Below are positions 8,873 to 16,813 of a stretch of 64,000 nucleotides of DNA, one piece after another. Origin of the DNA: an uncultured Alphaproteobacteria bacterium (GTDB lineage Bacteria; Pseudomonadota; Alphaproteobacteria; CAAGCB01; CAG-977); contig CAKQWA010000012.1 of NCBI GenBank assembly GCA_934277945.1, positions 3,535-67,534 on the forward strand, read 5' to 3'. Position numbers and translations under genes: made by a program. The notes beneath the pieces are model-generated. The model did not search any database and was not told the origin of the DNA. It saw only the letters and a program-made list of their open reading frames with translations. Within the stretch, counting starts at the first letter, position 1. Each line of letters begins with the position of its first letter.

Positions 8873-9829
8873 TTATTTGTTAGCGGAACTTTCCGTGTCG
8901 ATTCCCAAAGAATCCATCAGTTCGATCCATTCGCGTTTGGAAATGTCCGTTTCCTCGCGGTCGACTTTTTCGCCTTTCAGCAAGCGGCGCACGACTTCCA
9001 TGCCTTTTTTGGAAATGTGCGTGCCGCCGCGCTGGTATTCCTCGAACGCCGCCGCGCTCATCGGCACCCACAGGCGCACGATGTCGAGGATTTTGTCGGC
9101 GTAAACGCGGATTTCCTTTTGCGCGTGGCGGTCTGCGCGCAGATTCAGGAAGTGGAACAGATTGTGCAGATCGATCTTCCAGTACCATTGCGTGTAGATG
9201 TTCAGCGGCAGGTTCATGCGCGCCAGTTCGCGCGCCAAGCCCAAGCGGTTCGGATCTACCTTGTTGCCGAAATTGTCTTCGTTCAGCATATATTCGTAAT
9301 CGTCGTAGCAGCGTTCTGCGTCCGTTTTGAGCAGTTCAAAGACTTTCGCCGCTTCTTCGCCGGACAGGACGGCGCCGCGTCCCTGCCGGTTGTCCGTTGA
9401 TTGCGCCGCCAGATCGCACGCTTCGGGGAAATAGAATTCCTTGTCCAGAATGGAATAGCGCGCGGAGTATTCGTTGACGCTCGCCATGCGGTGACGAATC
9501 CATTGACGCGCGACGAACACGGGCAGTTTGACGTGGAATTTGATTTCGCACATTTCAAACGGAGTCGTGTGGCGGTGGCGCATCAGGTAATTGATCAACC
9601 CCTTGTCTTCGCTGACTTTTTTCGTGCCGCGCCCGTAGGACACGCGCGCCGCCTGCACGATGGCGGAATCGTCGCCCATGTAGTCGATAACGCGGATGAA
9701 GCCGTGGTTCAGCATGGGAAACGGCGTGTACAGGATGTCTTCCAAAGCGGTGACCGTGGCGCGTTTCGTGGTGTGCGGATCTTGGCGCAAGCGTTCGATT
9801 TCCGCAAGTTGTTCGGGCAAAAGGTTCAT
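8873..9829 (-). CDS. thyX: Flavin-dependent thymidylate synthase
   Basis: ThyX makes dTMP from dUMP with methylenetetrahydrofolate and FAD. The signature RHRMASVNEYSARY is present from Arg112, matching the ThyX motif RHRxxSxNExSxRY. The 318-residue protein is long for the family but normal for alphaproteobacteria. I chose the ATG at 9829, about ten bases after GGAGA; a GTG at 9838 would sit against that ribosome site. No thyA is seen in the window, so this may be the only thymidylate synthase, but that needs the whole genome. Confidence 0.95.
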   Translation of the reverse strand: MNLLPEQLAEIERLRQDPHTTKRATVTALEDILYTPFPMLNHGFIRVIDYMGDDSAIVQAARVSYGRGTKKVSEDKGLINYLMRHRHTTPFEMCEIKFHVKLPVFVARQWIRHRMASVNEYSARYSILDKEFYFPEACDLAAQSTDNRQGRGAVLSGEEAAKVFELLKTDAERCYDDYEYMLNEDNFGNKVDPNRLGLARELARMNLPLNIYTQWYWKIDLHNLFHFLNLRADRHAQKEIRVYADKILDIVRLWVPMSAAAFEEYQRGGTHISKKGMEVVRRLLKGEKVDREETDISKREWIELMDSLGIDTESSANK

Positions 9830-9908
9830 AATTGACACTCTCCATAATGAAAATTTTTTTCAGATTAGCGCAGTTGCGTTTTCAAGTCCAATCTTCTTTT
9901 TTATGCGC

Positions 9909-9938
9909 TTGATTTTAAATGCGGATTGCTTTTATAAT
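9909..9938 (+). promoter_or_regulatory. Promoter of the tmRNA gene
   Basis: A -35 TTGATT (9909-9914) and a perfect -10 TATAAT (9933-9938) are separated by 18 bp. They point at a start near 9945, just before the acceptor piece of the tmRNA. Confidence 0.7.
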
Positions 9939-9944
9939 AATTGC

Positions 9945-10248
9945 GCTCCGCTTGTGCGGGGCTATGATGCTAAACACCCCGCAGAATAGGTGTTGCGGAC
10001 CCGGGGGCGGTACCCGGCGCCTCCACCATTTCTTTCATGGGGGCGACACAGGATTGACGTGCACAATAAAGACGGGATTTGCATCCGGCATAGTACCACC
10101 GTATCGGGCTGTTTTTATGAATGCGAACGATAATCGCACTCAGGTTGCTCTCGCCGCGTAATGCGGTCGGAAAGACCACTTTAATCCCTTGACCTTGAGC
10201 GGTTAAGGTGGGGCGGGGGACTGCCTAGCAACAGAAGTGTCCCCGTTA
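9945..10248 (+). ncRNA. ssrA: Two-piece (permuted) transfer-messenger RNA
   Basis: This is the alphaproteobacterial form in which the acceptor piece precedes the coding piece. The acceptor half ends at 10028 with an encoded CCA. Its T arm is CCGGG/CCCGG around the unusual loop GGCGGTA. After a ten-base spacer the coding half begins at 10039 with GGGGGCG, which pairs with CGCCTCC of the acceptor half. The third pair is G-U, the alanine identity element. Near the 3' end GCCTAGCAACAGAAG is a conserved tmRNA segment, enclosed by a GGGGAC/GTCCCC hairpin with T-rich DNA after it. The outer ends and processing sites are estimates. Confidence 0.93.
10123..10161 (+). other. ssrA: tmRNA peptide-tag reading frame
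   Basis: Twelve codons encode ANDNRTQVALAA followed by TAA. With the alanine carried by tmRNA the appended tag is AANDNRTQVALAA. ANDN is the usual alphaproteobacterial opening. The ALAA end suits ClpXP recognition. The resume codon GCG is assigned by analogy with Caulobacter, where the tag is AANDNFAEEFAVAA. Confidence 0.85.
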
Positions 10249-10273
10249 TTTTTATTTGCGACGGATGAAATTC

Positions 10274-10738
10274 ATGTCTGACACCTTTTTCAAAGACGAT
10301 GAAATCTTTTACGAAAATCTTGTGGAAAACGCCATTTTGAACGTCGTCAAAGACGTTTTGAAAGACACCGAGCAAAACGGTCTGCGCGGCAATCATTTTT
10401 TCTACATCACGTTTAAAACGACGTTTCGCGGCATTGAACTGTCGCCGCGCTTGAAACAGGCGTATCCCGACGAAATGACCGTCGTTTTGCAGCACGAATT
10501 TTCCGATTTGACCGTCGAGGACGACGCTTTTTATGTGCGGTTGAGTTTCGGCAACATTCCCGAACGCATCCGCGTGCCGTTCAACGCTCTGGTGTCGTTT
10601 TCCGATCCGCACGCGCAGTTCGGCGCGGGATTTCATCCGAAGGACGACGCGCCCGAACCGATTGAAGAAGAAAACGCGGCTGATGCCGAAACGGTCGGAA
10701 ACGTCGTGTCCTTGGGCGCTTTTCGCAAGAAAAAATAA
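10274..10738 (+). CDS. sspB: SspB-type ClpXP adaptor (alpha class)
   Basis: SspB tethers ssrA-tagged proteins to ClpXP. The 154-residue protein has an SspB fold region (about residues 5-115, with LRGNHFFYITF, YPDEMTVVLQHEF and RIRVPFNALVSFSDP). An acidic linker follows, then a short C-terminal motif GNVVSLGAFRKKK, like the ClpX-binding tail of the family. It sits immediately after the tmRNA that encodes its substrate tag. ATG at 10274 is preferred; in-frame starts at 10256 (TTG) and 10265 exist and no strong ribosome site decides. Its stop overlaps the fumarase ATG (TAATG). Confidence 0.88.
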   Translation: MSDTFFKDDEIFYENLVENAILNVVKDVLKDTEQNGLRGNHFFYITFKTTFRGIELSPRLKQAYPDEMTVVLQHEFSDLTVEDDAFYVRLSFGNIPERIRVPFNALVSFSDPHAQFGAGFHPKDDAPEPIEEENAADAETVGNVVSLGAFRKKK

Positions 10739-12330
10739 TGCTCCGTCCCGCTTTCCCGAATTTCGAGTCTTACGACGGCTTCGAGCGTCTTGACGATTTG
10801 TCCGTCTTGTTCAAAGACGGCTTCCTGCACGTTTCCGACGACGTTTTCACCGCGCTGGCGAACCGCGCGATGTCCCGCGTGTCGTTTTATCTGCGCGCGC
10901 GTCACTTGCAGGCTTTGCGCGCCGTTTTCGACGATTCCGCCGCGTCGGAAAACGACAAATTTTCCGCTTGGTGCTTTTTGAAAAACGCGTGCGTGGCGGC
11001 GAAAGGCGAACTGCCCTTGTGTCAGGACACCGGCACGGCGGTCGTTTTCGGCGAAAAAGGACACCGCGTTTTGACAAGCGGCGACGACGCGGCGGCTTTG
11101 AGCGCCGGAATCGGTCAAGCCTACGCGCAAAACAATCTGCGCTATTCGCAAAACGCCGCGCAAACGTTCTTCACCGAAAAAAACACGCGCACGAATCTGC
11201 CCGCCGCCATTGAATTGAGCGCGGTCAAAGGCGACGAATACCGCTTTTTGTTCATGGCGAAAGGCGGCGGTTCGGCGAATAAGACGTTTTTGTTCCAGCA
11301 AACGCGCGCGCTGTTGGACAAGGACGCTTTGTGCGCGTTTTTAAAGGAAAAAATCGCGGCGATCGGCACGTCCGCCTGCCCGCCGTATCATCTGTGCGTC
11401 GTCGTCGGCGGCTTGACGGCGGAAGATTGCCTGAAAACCGTCAAACTGGCGAGCGCGGGGGCTTTGGACAGTCTGCCCGCGTCAAGCGACGGGTCGGGAA
11501 GCCCTTTCCGCGATTTGCAGATGGAAGAACTGATTTGCAAAATCGCCAACGACACGGGGCTGGGGGCGCAGTTCGGCGGCAGGCACTTCTGTCTGGACGC
11601 CCGATGCGTGCGTCTGGCGCGGCATGGCGCGTCCTTGCCGATCGGAATCGGCGTGGCGTGCGTCGCCGACCGGAACATTCTGGCGCGCGTGACGAAAGAC
11701 GGCGTTTTCCTTGAAAAACTGGAAGAACATCCCGAACGGTTTTTGCCCGACGTGAAAGCCGGCGCATCGTTCGACGGCGCGGAAGAAATCGACTTGGACA
11801 TCTCGATGGCGCACACGCGTCAAACGCTGTCGCGCAAGAAAATCGGCGAAAAAGTGCTGTTGACCGGCACGCTGATCGTCGCGCGGGATCAGGCGCACGC
11901 GCGCTTTAAAAGGATGTTTGCGGAGGGGACGCCGCTTCCCGATTATTTGAAAAAATATCCCGTTTATTACGCGGGACCCGCGAAAACGCCCGCCGGATTG
12001 CCGTGCGGATCATTGGGGCCCACGACGTCGGGACGCATGGATTCGTATGCGGACTTTTTACAGTCAAAAGGCGCGTCCTTGGTGTCTTTGGGCAAGGGCG
12101 TGCGTGCGCGCGTCGTCGTCGAAGCGTGTCAAAAATACGGCGGTTTTTATTTGGGGACGCTGGGCGGCGCGGCGGCTCTCACGACTTCGGAATACATCAA
12201 ATCGTGCGAATGTGTCGATTTCGACGATTTGGGCATGGAGGCGGTCTACCGCTTGCGCGTTGAGAAATTCCCCGCCGTCGTGCTGATTGACGACAAGGGC
12301 GGCGATTTTTATTTTTCCCTTTTACGTTGA
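10738..12330 (+). CDS. Fumarate hydratase, class I (iron-sulfur)
   Basis: Class I fumarases interconvert fumarate and malate with an oxygen-sensitive [4Fe-4S] cluster. The 530-residue length covers both alpha and beta parts. Motifs include ELPLCQDTGTAVVFGEKG (cluster Cys), the FLFMAKGGGSANKTFLFQQ segment, GPTTSGRMDSY and the C-terminal KSCECVDFDDLGMEAVYRL. It starts within the sspB stop codon. It could be called FumA or FumB type; the sequence does not tell which physiological role applies. Confidence 0.93.
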   Translation: MLRPAFPNFESYDGFERLDDLSVLFKDGFLHVSDDVFTALANRAMSRVSFYLRARHLQALRAVFDDSAASENDKFSAWCFLKNACVAAKGELPLCQDTGTAVVFGEKGHRVLTSGDDAAALSAGIGQAYAQNNLRYSQNAAQTFFTEKNTRTNLPAAIELSAVKGDEYRFLFMAKGGGSANKTFLFQQTRALLDKDALCAFLKEKIAAIGTSACPPYHLCVVVGGLTAEDCLKTVKLASAGALDSLPASSDGSGSPFRDLQMEELICKIANDTGLGAQFGGRHFCLDARCVRLARHGASLPIGIGVACVADRNILARVTKDGVFLEKLEEHPERFLPDVKAGASFDGAEEIDLDISMAHTRQTLSRKKIGEKVLLTGTLIVARDQAHARFKRMFAEGTPLPDYLKKYPVYYAGPAKTPAGLPCGSLGPTTSGRMDSYADFLQSKGASLVSLGKGVRARVVVEACQKYGGFYLGTLGGAAALTTSEYIKSCECVDFDDLGMEAVYRLRVEKFPAVVLIDDKGGDFYFSLLR

Positions 12331-12339
12331 GAGGACGGG

Positions 12340-12543
12340 TTGAGTATTTGCAAATATTCCGTTATGATAGCGGGACATCGCACCAGCATTTCGCTGGAAC
12401 CGGAATTTTGGGACGAATTGAAGCGGCTCGCCCGTGAAAACGGGGAAACGCTCCGGTCGCTGATCGCGCGGGTCGACGCGGCGCGGCAGGGGAATTTGTC
12501 TTCGGCGTTAAGGGTTTTTGTTTTGCGGGAGTTGAAGAAATGA
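12340..12543 (+). CDS. Small ribbon-helix-helix domain protein
   Basis: The 67-residue protein carries the conserved alphaproteobacterial RHH block IAGHRTSISLEPEFWDELK. That is the beta strand and first helix of an arc/MetJ-like DNA-binding fold. The start is a TTG with GAGGACGG eight bases upstream; the next ATG would cut into the conserved strand. Its stop overlaps the next gene's ATG (ATGA). The family is common next to fumarase or on its own in alphaproteobacteria, and its target DNA is unknown. Confidence 0.8.
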   Translation: MSICKYSVMIAGHRTSISLEPEFWDELKRLARENGETLRSLIARVDAARQGNLSSALRVFVLRELKK

Positions 12544-13658
12544 AAAAGTTTTGGGTGGCGGCTTTGGCGGTATTTTCGGCGGCTGTTCCCGCGCGTGCGC
12601 AAACGGCGGAAACGCCCGACGTCGCGGAACGGGATTTGCCCGCCGTCGTCAGCGCGGTCAGTCTGGATGAAGCGATGACCATGGGATTGCTGGACGACGA
12701 GGACGGCGCGCCGTCCGCGCAAACCGCCGCTCCCGCCGTGACGACTCCCGCGCAAAACGCGGCTTCTGTGACCGAAACGGCTTCCGCTTCCGCCGCGCCC
12801 GCTTCGCCCGATGCGGAAAAACCGCGCGATGAAACGGATTTGGACGTTTTGCAGGCGCAGTTCAAAGAGCAGGTCGACAAATTCATGGCGCTGTTTCAAG
12901 ACGCGGTCGCCAAAAAGGAAAGCGGGGAACAGGCGCGCAAGGAAACGCCTCAAAAGGCTTTGAAAGAGGGGGAAACGCCCCAAGTCGCCTACTACGACGA
13001 AAACGGCGTGCGCATCACGCGCAACATGGCGTACGTCGCGCTGTCCGCCGGAGCGAACAAGAAACTGCCCGAACTGACGGGCGGCGATTTGCAGGCGGCG
13101 ATCGCGGCAATCAAGACAAAGCCCGTGCAGGAAAAACTGGCGTTGTCGACGGACGGGCGGCTGAACGCTCTGGTCGTGTCCGGCGAGGCGGCGGATTTGT
13201 CCGGCAATACAATGAAAGTCAGCATCGACCGCAATCTTGCCATTCCGGTCATTTCGTACGACATTTTGCACGGCACGGTGCGCGACGGCAAGGGCGACGA
13301 AGCGTTCATCCTGTCGCTGACGGGCGAAAAAATCGCTTCCGAGCAATTCACGCAGGTCGAAATTCACGGCTTCAAGGCTTTTACCGCCGACACGGGCAAA
13401 TCGTTCTACATTTCCCTGTTCATGTCGCCGTATCTGACGATTCGTCTGGAAACGACGGGCGAAAACGCCAAAGAGCGCGCCGTCGCCTTTTTTGACAACG
13501 TCGATTACGCGCAACTGGCGCGCGCGATGAAAACGCTGAACGTCAAGGAAACGACGCAGGAAGTCCGCGCGCACATGGACAAAACGCTGACAACGCCCGA
13601 CGGCAGACGGCGCGTCGCCGATTTTTACGGCTTGAAGCCGGCGGTCAAGGAACCTTGA
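12540..13658 (+). CDS. Unrecognised exported protein, 372 aa
   Basis: A signal peptide (MKKFWVAALAVFSAAVPARA, cut before QTAE) is followed by an Ala/Pro/Thr-rich low-complexity region to about residue 95. A charged helical segment comes next, and then a folded C-terminal domain from about residue 145 with no motif I know. No lipobox is present, so it is probably periplasmic. It is coupled to the RHH gene by an ATGA overlap and is seven bases before the chromate-transporter pair, suggesting one operon. It may be lineage-specific. Confidence 0.7.
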   Translation: MKKFWVAALAVFSAAVPARAQTAETPDVAERDLPAVVSAVSLDEAMTMGLLDDEDGAPSAQTAAPAVTTPAQNAASVTETASASAAPASPDAEKPRDETDLDVLQAQFKEQVDKFMALFQDAVAKKESGEQARKETPQKALKEGETPQVAYYDENGVRITRNMAYVALSAGANKKLPELTGGDLQAAIAAIKTKPVQEKLALSTDGRLNALVVSGEAADLSGNTMKVSIDRNLAIPVISYDILHGTVRDGKGDEAFILSLTGEKIASEQFTQVEIHGFKAFTADTGKSFYISLFMSPYLTIRLETTGENAKERAVAFFDNVDYAQLARAMKTLNVKETTQEVRAHMDKTLTTPDGRRRVADFYGLKPAVKEP

Positions 13659-13664
13659 TTTCTC

Positions 13665-14201
13665 ATGTGCATCCGTCTTTTCATCAGTTTTTTCAAAATC
13701 GGACTGTTCACGTTCGGCGGCGGCTTCGCGATGCTGCCGCTGATGCGCGACGAGTTGATTAAAAAGCACGGCTGGATTACGGACGAGGAGTTGCTGGATT
13801 ATTTTTCGTTAAGCCAATGCACCCCCGGCGTCATCGCCGTCAACGTGTCCACGTTCGTCGGATACAAAGTCAACGGCTGGCTGGGAGCGTTCGCGGCGAC
13901 AAGCGCGGTCATTCTGCCGTCTTTGGTCGTCATTCTGTCCATCGCGTCGATTTTAAAGCAGTTCATGGAAAATCCGTATGTGAACGCGGCGTTCAACGGC
14001 GTGCGGGTTGTCGTCGTCGCGCTGATGACGGACATTTTGCTGATGCTGCGCAAGAAAAATCTCGGCTCCGTACGCGCCGCCGTTTATTTCTGCGTCATGC
14101 TCCCGTTGGTGCTTTGGGGCGGTTTTTCGCCCGTCGCGGTCGTCGTGTGCACGTTCGCGTACAGTTTGATTTCCTCTAAAATCCGGCGGCGCGCGGCATG
14201 A
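13665..14201 (+). CDS. Chromate transporter family protein, first half (ChrA-like)
   Basis: This is a single CHR domain of 178 residues with the family motifs FFKIGLFTFGGGFAMLPLM near the start and SLSQCTPGVIAVNVSTFVG after it. About five or six membrane segments follow. The next gene encodes a second CHR domain, so the two form the split short-chain type that works as a heteromeric pair. The family exports chromate, but housekeeping members may carry other anions. The stop overlaps the next ATG by four bases. Confidence 0.9.
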   Translation: MCIRLFISFFKIGLFTFGGGFAMLPLMRDELIKKHGWITDEELLDYFSLSQCTPGVIAVNVSTFVGYKVNGWLGAFAATSAVILPSLVVILSIASILKQFMENPYVNAAFNGVRVVVVALMTDILLMLRKKNLGSVRAAVYFCVMLPLVLWGGFSPVAVVVCTFAYSLISSKIRRRAA

Positions 14202-14716
14202 TTTACTGGCTGTTGTTTTACGAATTTTTCAAAATCGGGCTGTTCGCCATCGGCGGCGGGCTGGTCACGATTTCGTTTTTGTTTGAACTGACGGAAAAAT
14301 ACGACTGGTTCACCGTCGAGGAACTGGCGAACATGGTCGCGGTCGGCGAATCGACCCCCGGTCCCATCGGTGTGAACGTCGCGACGTTCGCGGGCTTTTC
14401 GTCCGCGGGGATTATCGGCGGCGTGATTGCGACGTTCGGGCTTGTCCTGCCGTCGTTTCTGACAATCATTCTGGTGTCGAAAGCGCTGAACAGATACCGC
14501 AACAATTTCTATGTCGACAATCTGCTCGCCGATTTGCGCCCCGCCGTCACCGCGCTGATTGTCGCGGCGTGCGTCGGCATCGGCAAACTGGCGGTTTACG
14601 ACTGGAAAACCGCGCTGGCGGGCGTTGTATTTTTCCTGTTGATACATTATGTCAAAATCAGTCCGGTGTTTTACATCATGGCGGGCGCGCTGGCGGGCGT
14701 CGTGTTTCAAATGTGA
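14198..14716 (+). CDS. Chromate transporter family protein, second half (ChrA-like)
   Basis: The second CHR domain (172 residues) has FFKIGLFAIGGGLVTISFL and GESTPGPIGVNVATFAG, the same two signatures as its neighbour, plus similar hydrophobic segments. It has its own start, coupled by ATGA to the preceding gene. This arrangement is a normal paired-gene form rather than a frameshift of one long gene. The physiological substrate is not shown by sequence. Confidence 0.9.
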   Translation: MIYWLLFYEFFKIGLFAIGGGLVTISFLFELTEKYDWFTVEELANMVAVGESTPGPIGVNVATFAGFSSAGIIGGVIATFGLVLPSFLTIILVSKALNRYRNNFYVDNLLADLRPAVTALIVAACVGIGKLAVYDWKTALAGVVFFLLIHYVKISPVFYIMAGALAGVVFQM

Positions 14717-14737
14717 CGCGGCGCGAAAGGGGGAAAA

Positions 14738-15679
14738 ATGACAAAAAAGAAAATCAGCGTCACGACAAGTTGCTTGAACGAGGCGCAAAATCTGCCCGAA
14801 TTGTACGCGCGCGTCAAAGCCGTTTTTGCCAAGCGTCCGCAATACGATTGGGAATTGATTGTCGCGGACAACAAATCGACGGACGGCTCGCGCGACGTTC
14901 TGCGCGATTTGGCGGCGGCGGACAAGCGCGTCAAAGTCATTTTCAACGCCCGCAACTTCGGGCATATCCGCTCGCCTATGAACGCTTTCTGTCAGGCGAC
15001 GGGCGACGCCGTCGTCAATATGTGTTCCGATTTGCAAGAGCCGCCCGAACTGATAGACGAATTCATCAATCAATGGGAAGCGGGCTTCAAGGTCGTGTGC
15101 GGGGTCAAGCCGAAAAGCCGCGAAAATCCGCTGATGTTCGCTTTGCGCCGGCTGTATTACAAGGCGATCGCGCTTTTTTCCGACACGAAGCAGATTCAAA
15201 ATTTCACGGGCTTCGGACTGTTCGACCGCTGTTTCGTCGACGCGTTCAAGGCGATGGACGACCCGTATCCGTACTTTCGCGGGCTGATCGGCGAAATCGG
15301 CTATGATTGGGCGGAAGTCCCGTTCGTGCAGGAAAAACGCAGGCACGGCAAAACAAAAAACAATTTCCTGACACTGTACGACATGGCGATGACGGGCTTT
15401 GTCAACCATACGAAAATGCCGCTGCGTCTGGCGTCGTTTACGGGATTTTTCGTCGCGTTCGCCAGCCTGCTGGTCGCGTTCGTCTATCTGGTGATGAAAC
15501 TGACGCATTGGGACACGTTCAATCTGGGCTTGGCGCCGCTTGTCGTCGGGCTGTTCTTTTTTTCAGCCGTTCAACTGATTTTCATCGGCATCATCGGCGA
15601 ATATCTGGGCGCGGTGTGGACGCAGGTGCGTCATCGTCCTCTGGTCGTCGAGGAGGAGCGTTTGAATTTTGACGATTGA
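14738..15679 (+). CDS. Family 2 glycosyltransferase (GtrB/DPM1-like)
   Basis: The 313-residue protein has a GT-A domain (TTSCLNEAQNLPELY, LIVADNKSTDGSRDV, MCSDLQEPPELIDEF, KRRHGKTKNN). Two C-terminal membrane helices lie at about residues 230-255 and 265-290. It fits enzymes that load a sugar onto undecaprenyl phosphate at the inner membrane. The next gene is a GtrA-type protein, the usual partner for flipping the lipid-linked sugar. The donor sugar cannot be read from the sequence. The likely target is LPS or another surface glycan. Confidence 0.9.
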   Translation: MTKKKISVTTSCLNEAQNLPELYARVKAVFAKRPQYDWELIVADNKSTDGSRDVLRDLAAADKRVKVIFNARNFGHIRSPMNAFCQATGDAVVNMCSDLQEPPELIDEFINQWEAGFKVVCGVKPKSRENPLMFALRRLYYKAIALFSDTKQIQNFTGFGLFDRCFVDAFKAMDDPYPYFRGLIGEIGYDWAEVPFVQEKRRHGKTKNNFLTLYDMAMTGFVNHTKMPLRLASFTGFFVAFASLLVAFVYLVMKLTHWDTFNLGLAPLVVGLFFFSAVQLIFIGIIGEYLGAVWTQVRHRPLVVEEERLNFDD

Positions 15680-16082
15680 CCGGCGTTTCATCAATTACAT
15701 CTTTGTCGGCGCGGTCAACACGGCTTTCGGGTACGGACTTTTCGCCCTGCTGGTGTACGCGACGCGCGGGCGGTACATGGTCGCGTCCGTCGTTTCGCAA
15801 ATCGCGGGCGTGACGTTTTCCTACCTGACGTACAAATTCTTTGTTTTCAAAACAAAAGGGGATTATCTGCGCGAATATGTCAAATGTTGGAGCGTTTACG
15901 GCGCCGCCGCCGCGCTGAACGTCGCCGCTTTGCCCGCGTGCGTGTGGATTCTGGATAAAATTTCGCCCGAAAGCCTGCGCGCGCTTGTGCCTTACGTCAG
16001 CGGTCTGATTGTGACCGGAATTACGGTTTTATTCAGTTGGTTCGGACATAAAAAAGTCACGTTCGGCGCGAAAAATCAGTAA
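15669..16082 (+). CDS. GtrA-like membrane protein
   Basis: This 137-residue protein has four predicted membrane helices and the GtrA opening RRFINYIFVGAVNTAFGYG, with FSYLTYKFFVFK after helix two. GtrA proteins are thought to flip polyprenyl-phosphate-linked sugars. It begins with TTG eleven bases before the end of the glycosyltransferase gene, so translation is coupled. It meets truA tail to tail with a 7-bp overlap. Confidence 0.88.
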   Translation: MTIDRRFINYIFVGAVNTAFGYGLFALLVYATRGRYMVASVVSQIAGVTFSYLTYKFFVFKTKGDYLREYVKCWSVYGAAAALNVAALPACVWILDKISPESLRALVPYVSGLIVTGITVLFSWFGHKKVTFGAKNQ

Positions 16083-16813
16083 TAGGCGCGCTCGAAATAC
16101 AAGCCTGCCGCGACCGCCGTCGGTCCGCCGAATTTGCGGTCTTTCGCCTCCATCGCGTCAATGACCCGCTGTTTGTCCCACAGCCCCTCGCCGACCAGTT
16201 TCAGCGTTCCCGTCAGGTTGCGCACCTGGTGGTGCAAAAACGATTGCGCTTTGAAATGTAACAATATGACATCTTGTATTTTTTCGATTTCCAGAACGTC
16301 CAAAGTCTTGACGGGGGATTTCGCCTGACAGTGCGTCGCGCGGAACGTCGTGAAGTCGTGTTTGCCCAGAAAAACGCTTGCCGCGTCGCGCATTTTGTCC
16401 ACGTCCAGTTCGGGCGCGACCCACCACACCCTGCCGTCTTCCAACGCGGGACGCGACCTCCGGTTCAGGATTTTGTAAACATAGGAGCGGGCTTTCGCGT
16501 CAAAGCGCGCGTGAAAATCGTCGGCGGCGATTTGCGCGCTCAACACGCTGATCGGCTGGGGGCGCAGATACGCGTTCAACGCCTGACACATATGAAAATC
16601 GTCCAGCGTTTTGGAGCAGTCGAAATGCGCCGTCATCGCCAGAGCGTGCACGCCCGCGTCCGTGCGTCCCGCGCCCGTGACGGTCGTTTTTTCGCCGCAA
16701 AAGCCGAAAACCGCCTTTTCGATTTCCTCTTGAATCGACGGTTCGTCGTTTTGCCGTTGCCAGCCCGCGTAATTCGTCCCGTCGTATTCGATTGTAATTT
16801 TATAACGCGGCAT
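16076..16813 (-). CDS. truA: tRNA pseudouridine(38-40) synthase
   Basis: TruA makes pseudouridine at positions 38-40 of the tRNA anticodon arm. The 245-residue protein has IEYDGTNYAGWQRQ at the start and the catalytic motif GAGRTDAGVHA with its Asp near residue 52. SFLHHQVRNLTG follows toward the C-terminus. Length is normal. It overlaps fmt upstream and ends the def-fmt-truA operon. Confidence 0.95.
   Translation of the reverse strand: MPRYKITIEYDGTNYAGWQRQNDEPSIQEEIEKAVFGFCGEKTTVTGAGRTDAGVHALAMTAHFDCSKTLDDFHMCQALNAYLRPQPISVLSAQIAADDFHARFDAKARSYVYKILNRRSRPALEDGRVWWVAPELDVDKMRDAASVFLGKHDFTTFRATHCQAKSPVKTLDVLEIEKIQDVILLHFKAQSFLHHQVRNLTGTLKLVGEGLWDKQRVIDAMEAKDRKFGGPTAVAAGLYFERAYY

Noticed and set aside
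9919..10161. An 80-residue frame through the tmRNA
   Set aside because: Only its last 12 codons are meaningful, as the tmRNA tag; the rest is structural RNA.
12309..13769. A 486-residue open frame opposite the exported protein gene
   Set aside because: The forward frame has a signal peptide and ATGA coupling; the reverse frame has neither and is Arg/Phe-rich.
13665..14716. Split ChrA as a frameshifted pseudogene
   Set aside because: Each half is a complete CHR domain with its own start, coupled by ATGA; paired short CHR genes are a known arrangement.
14084..15508. A 474-residue open frame opposite the chrA pair and the glycosyltransferase
   Set aside because: It spans two or more real genes in reverse and has no motif.
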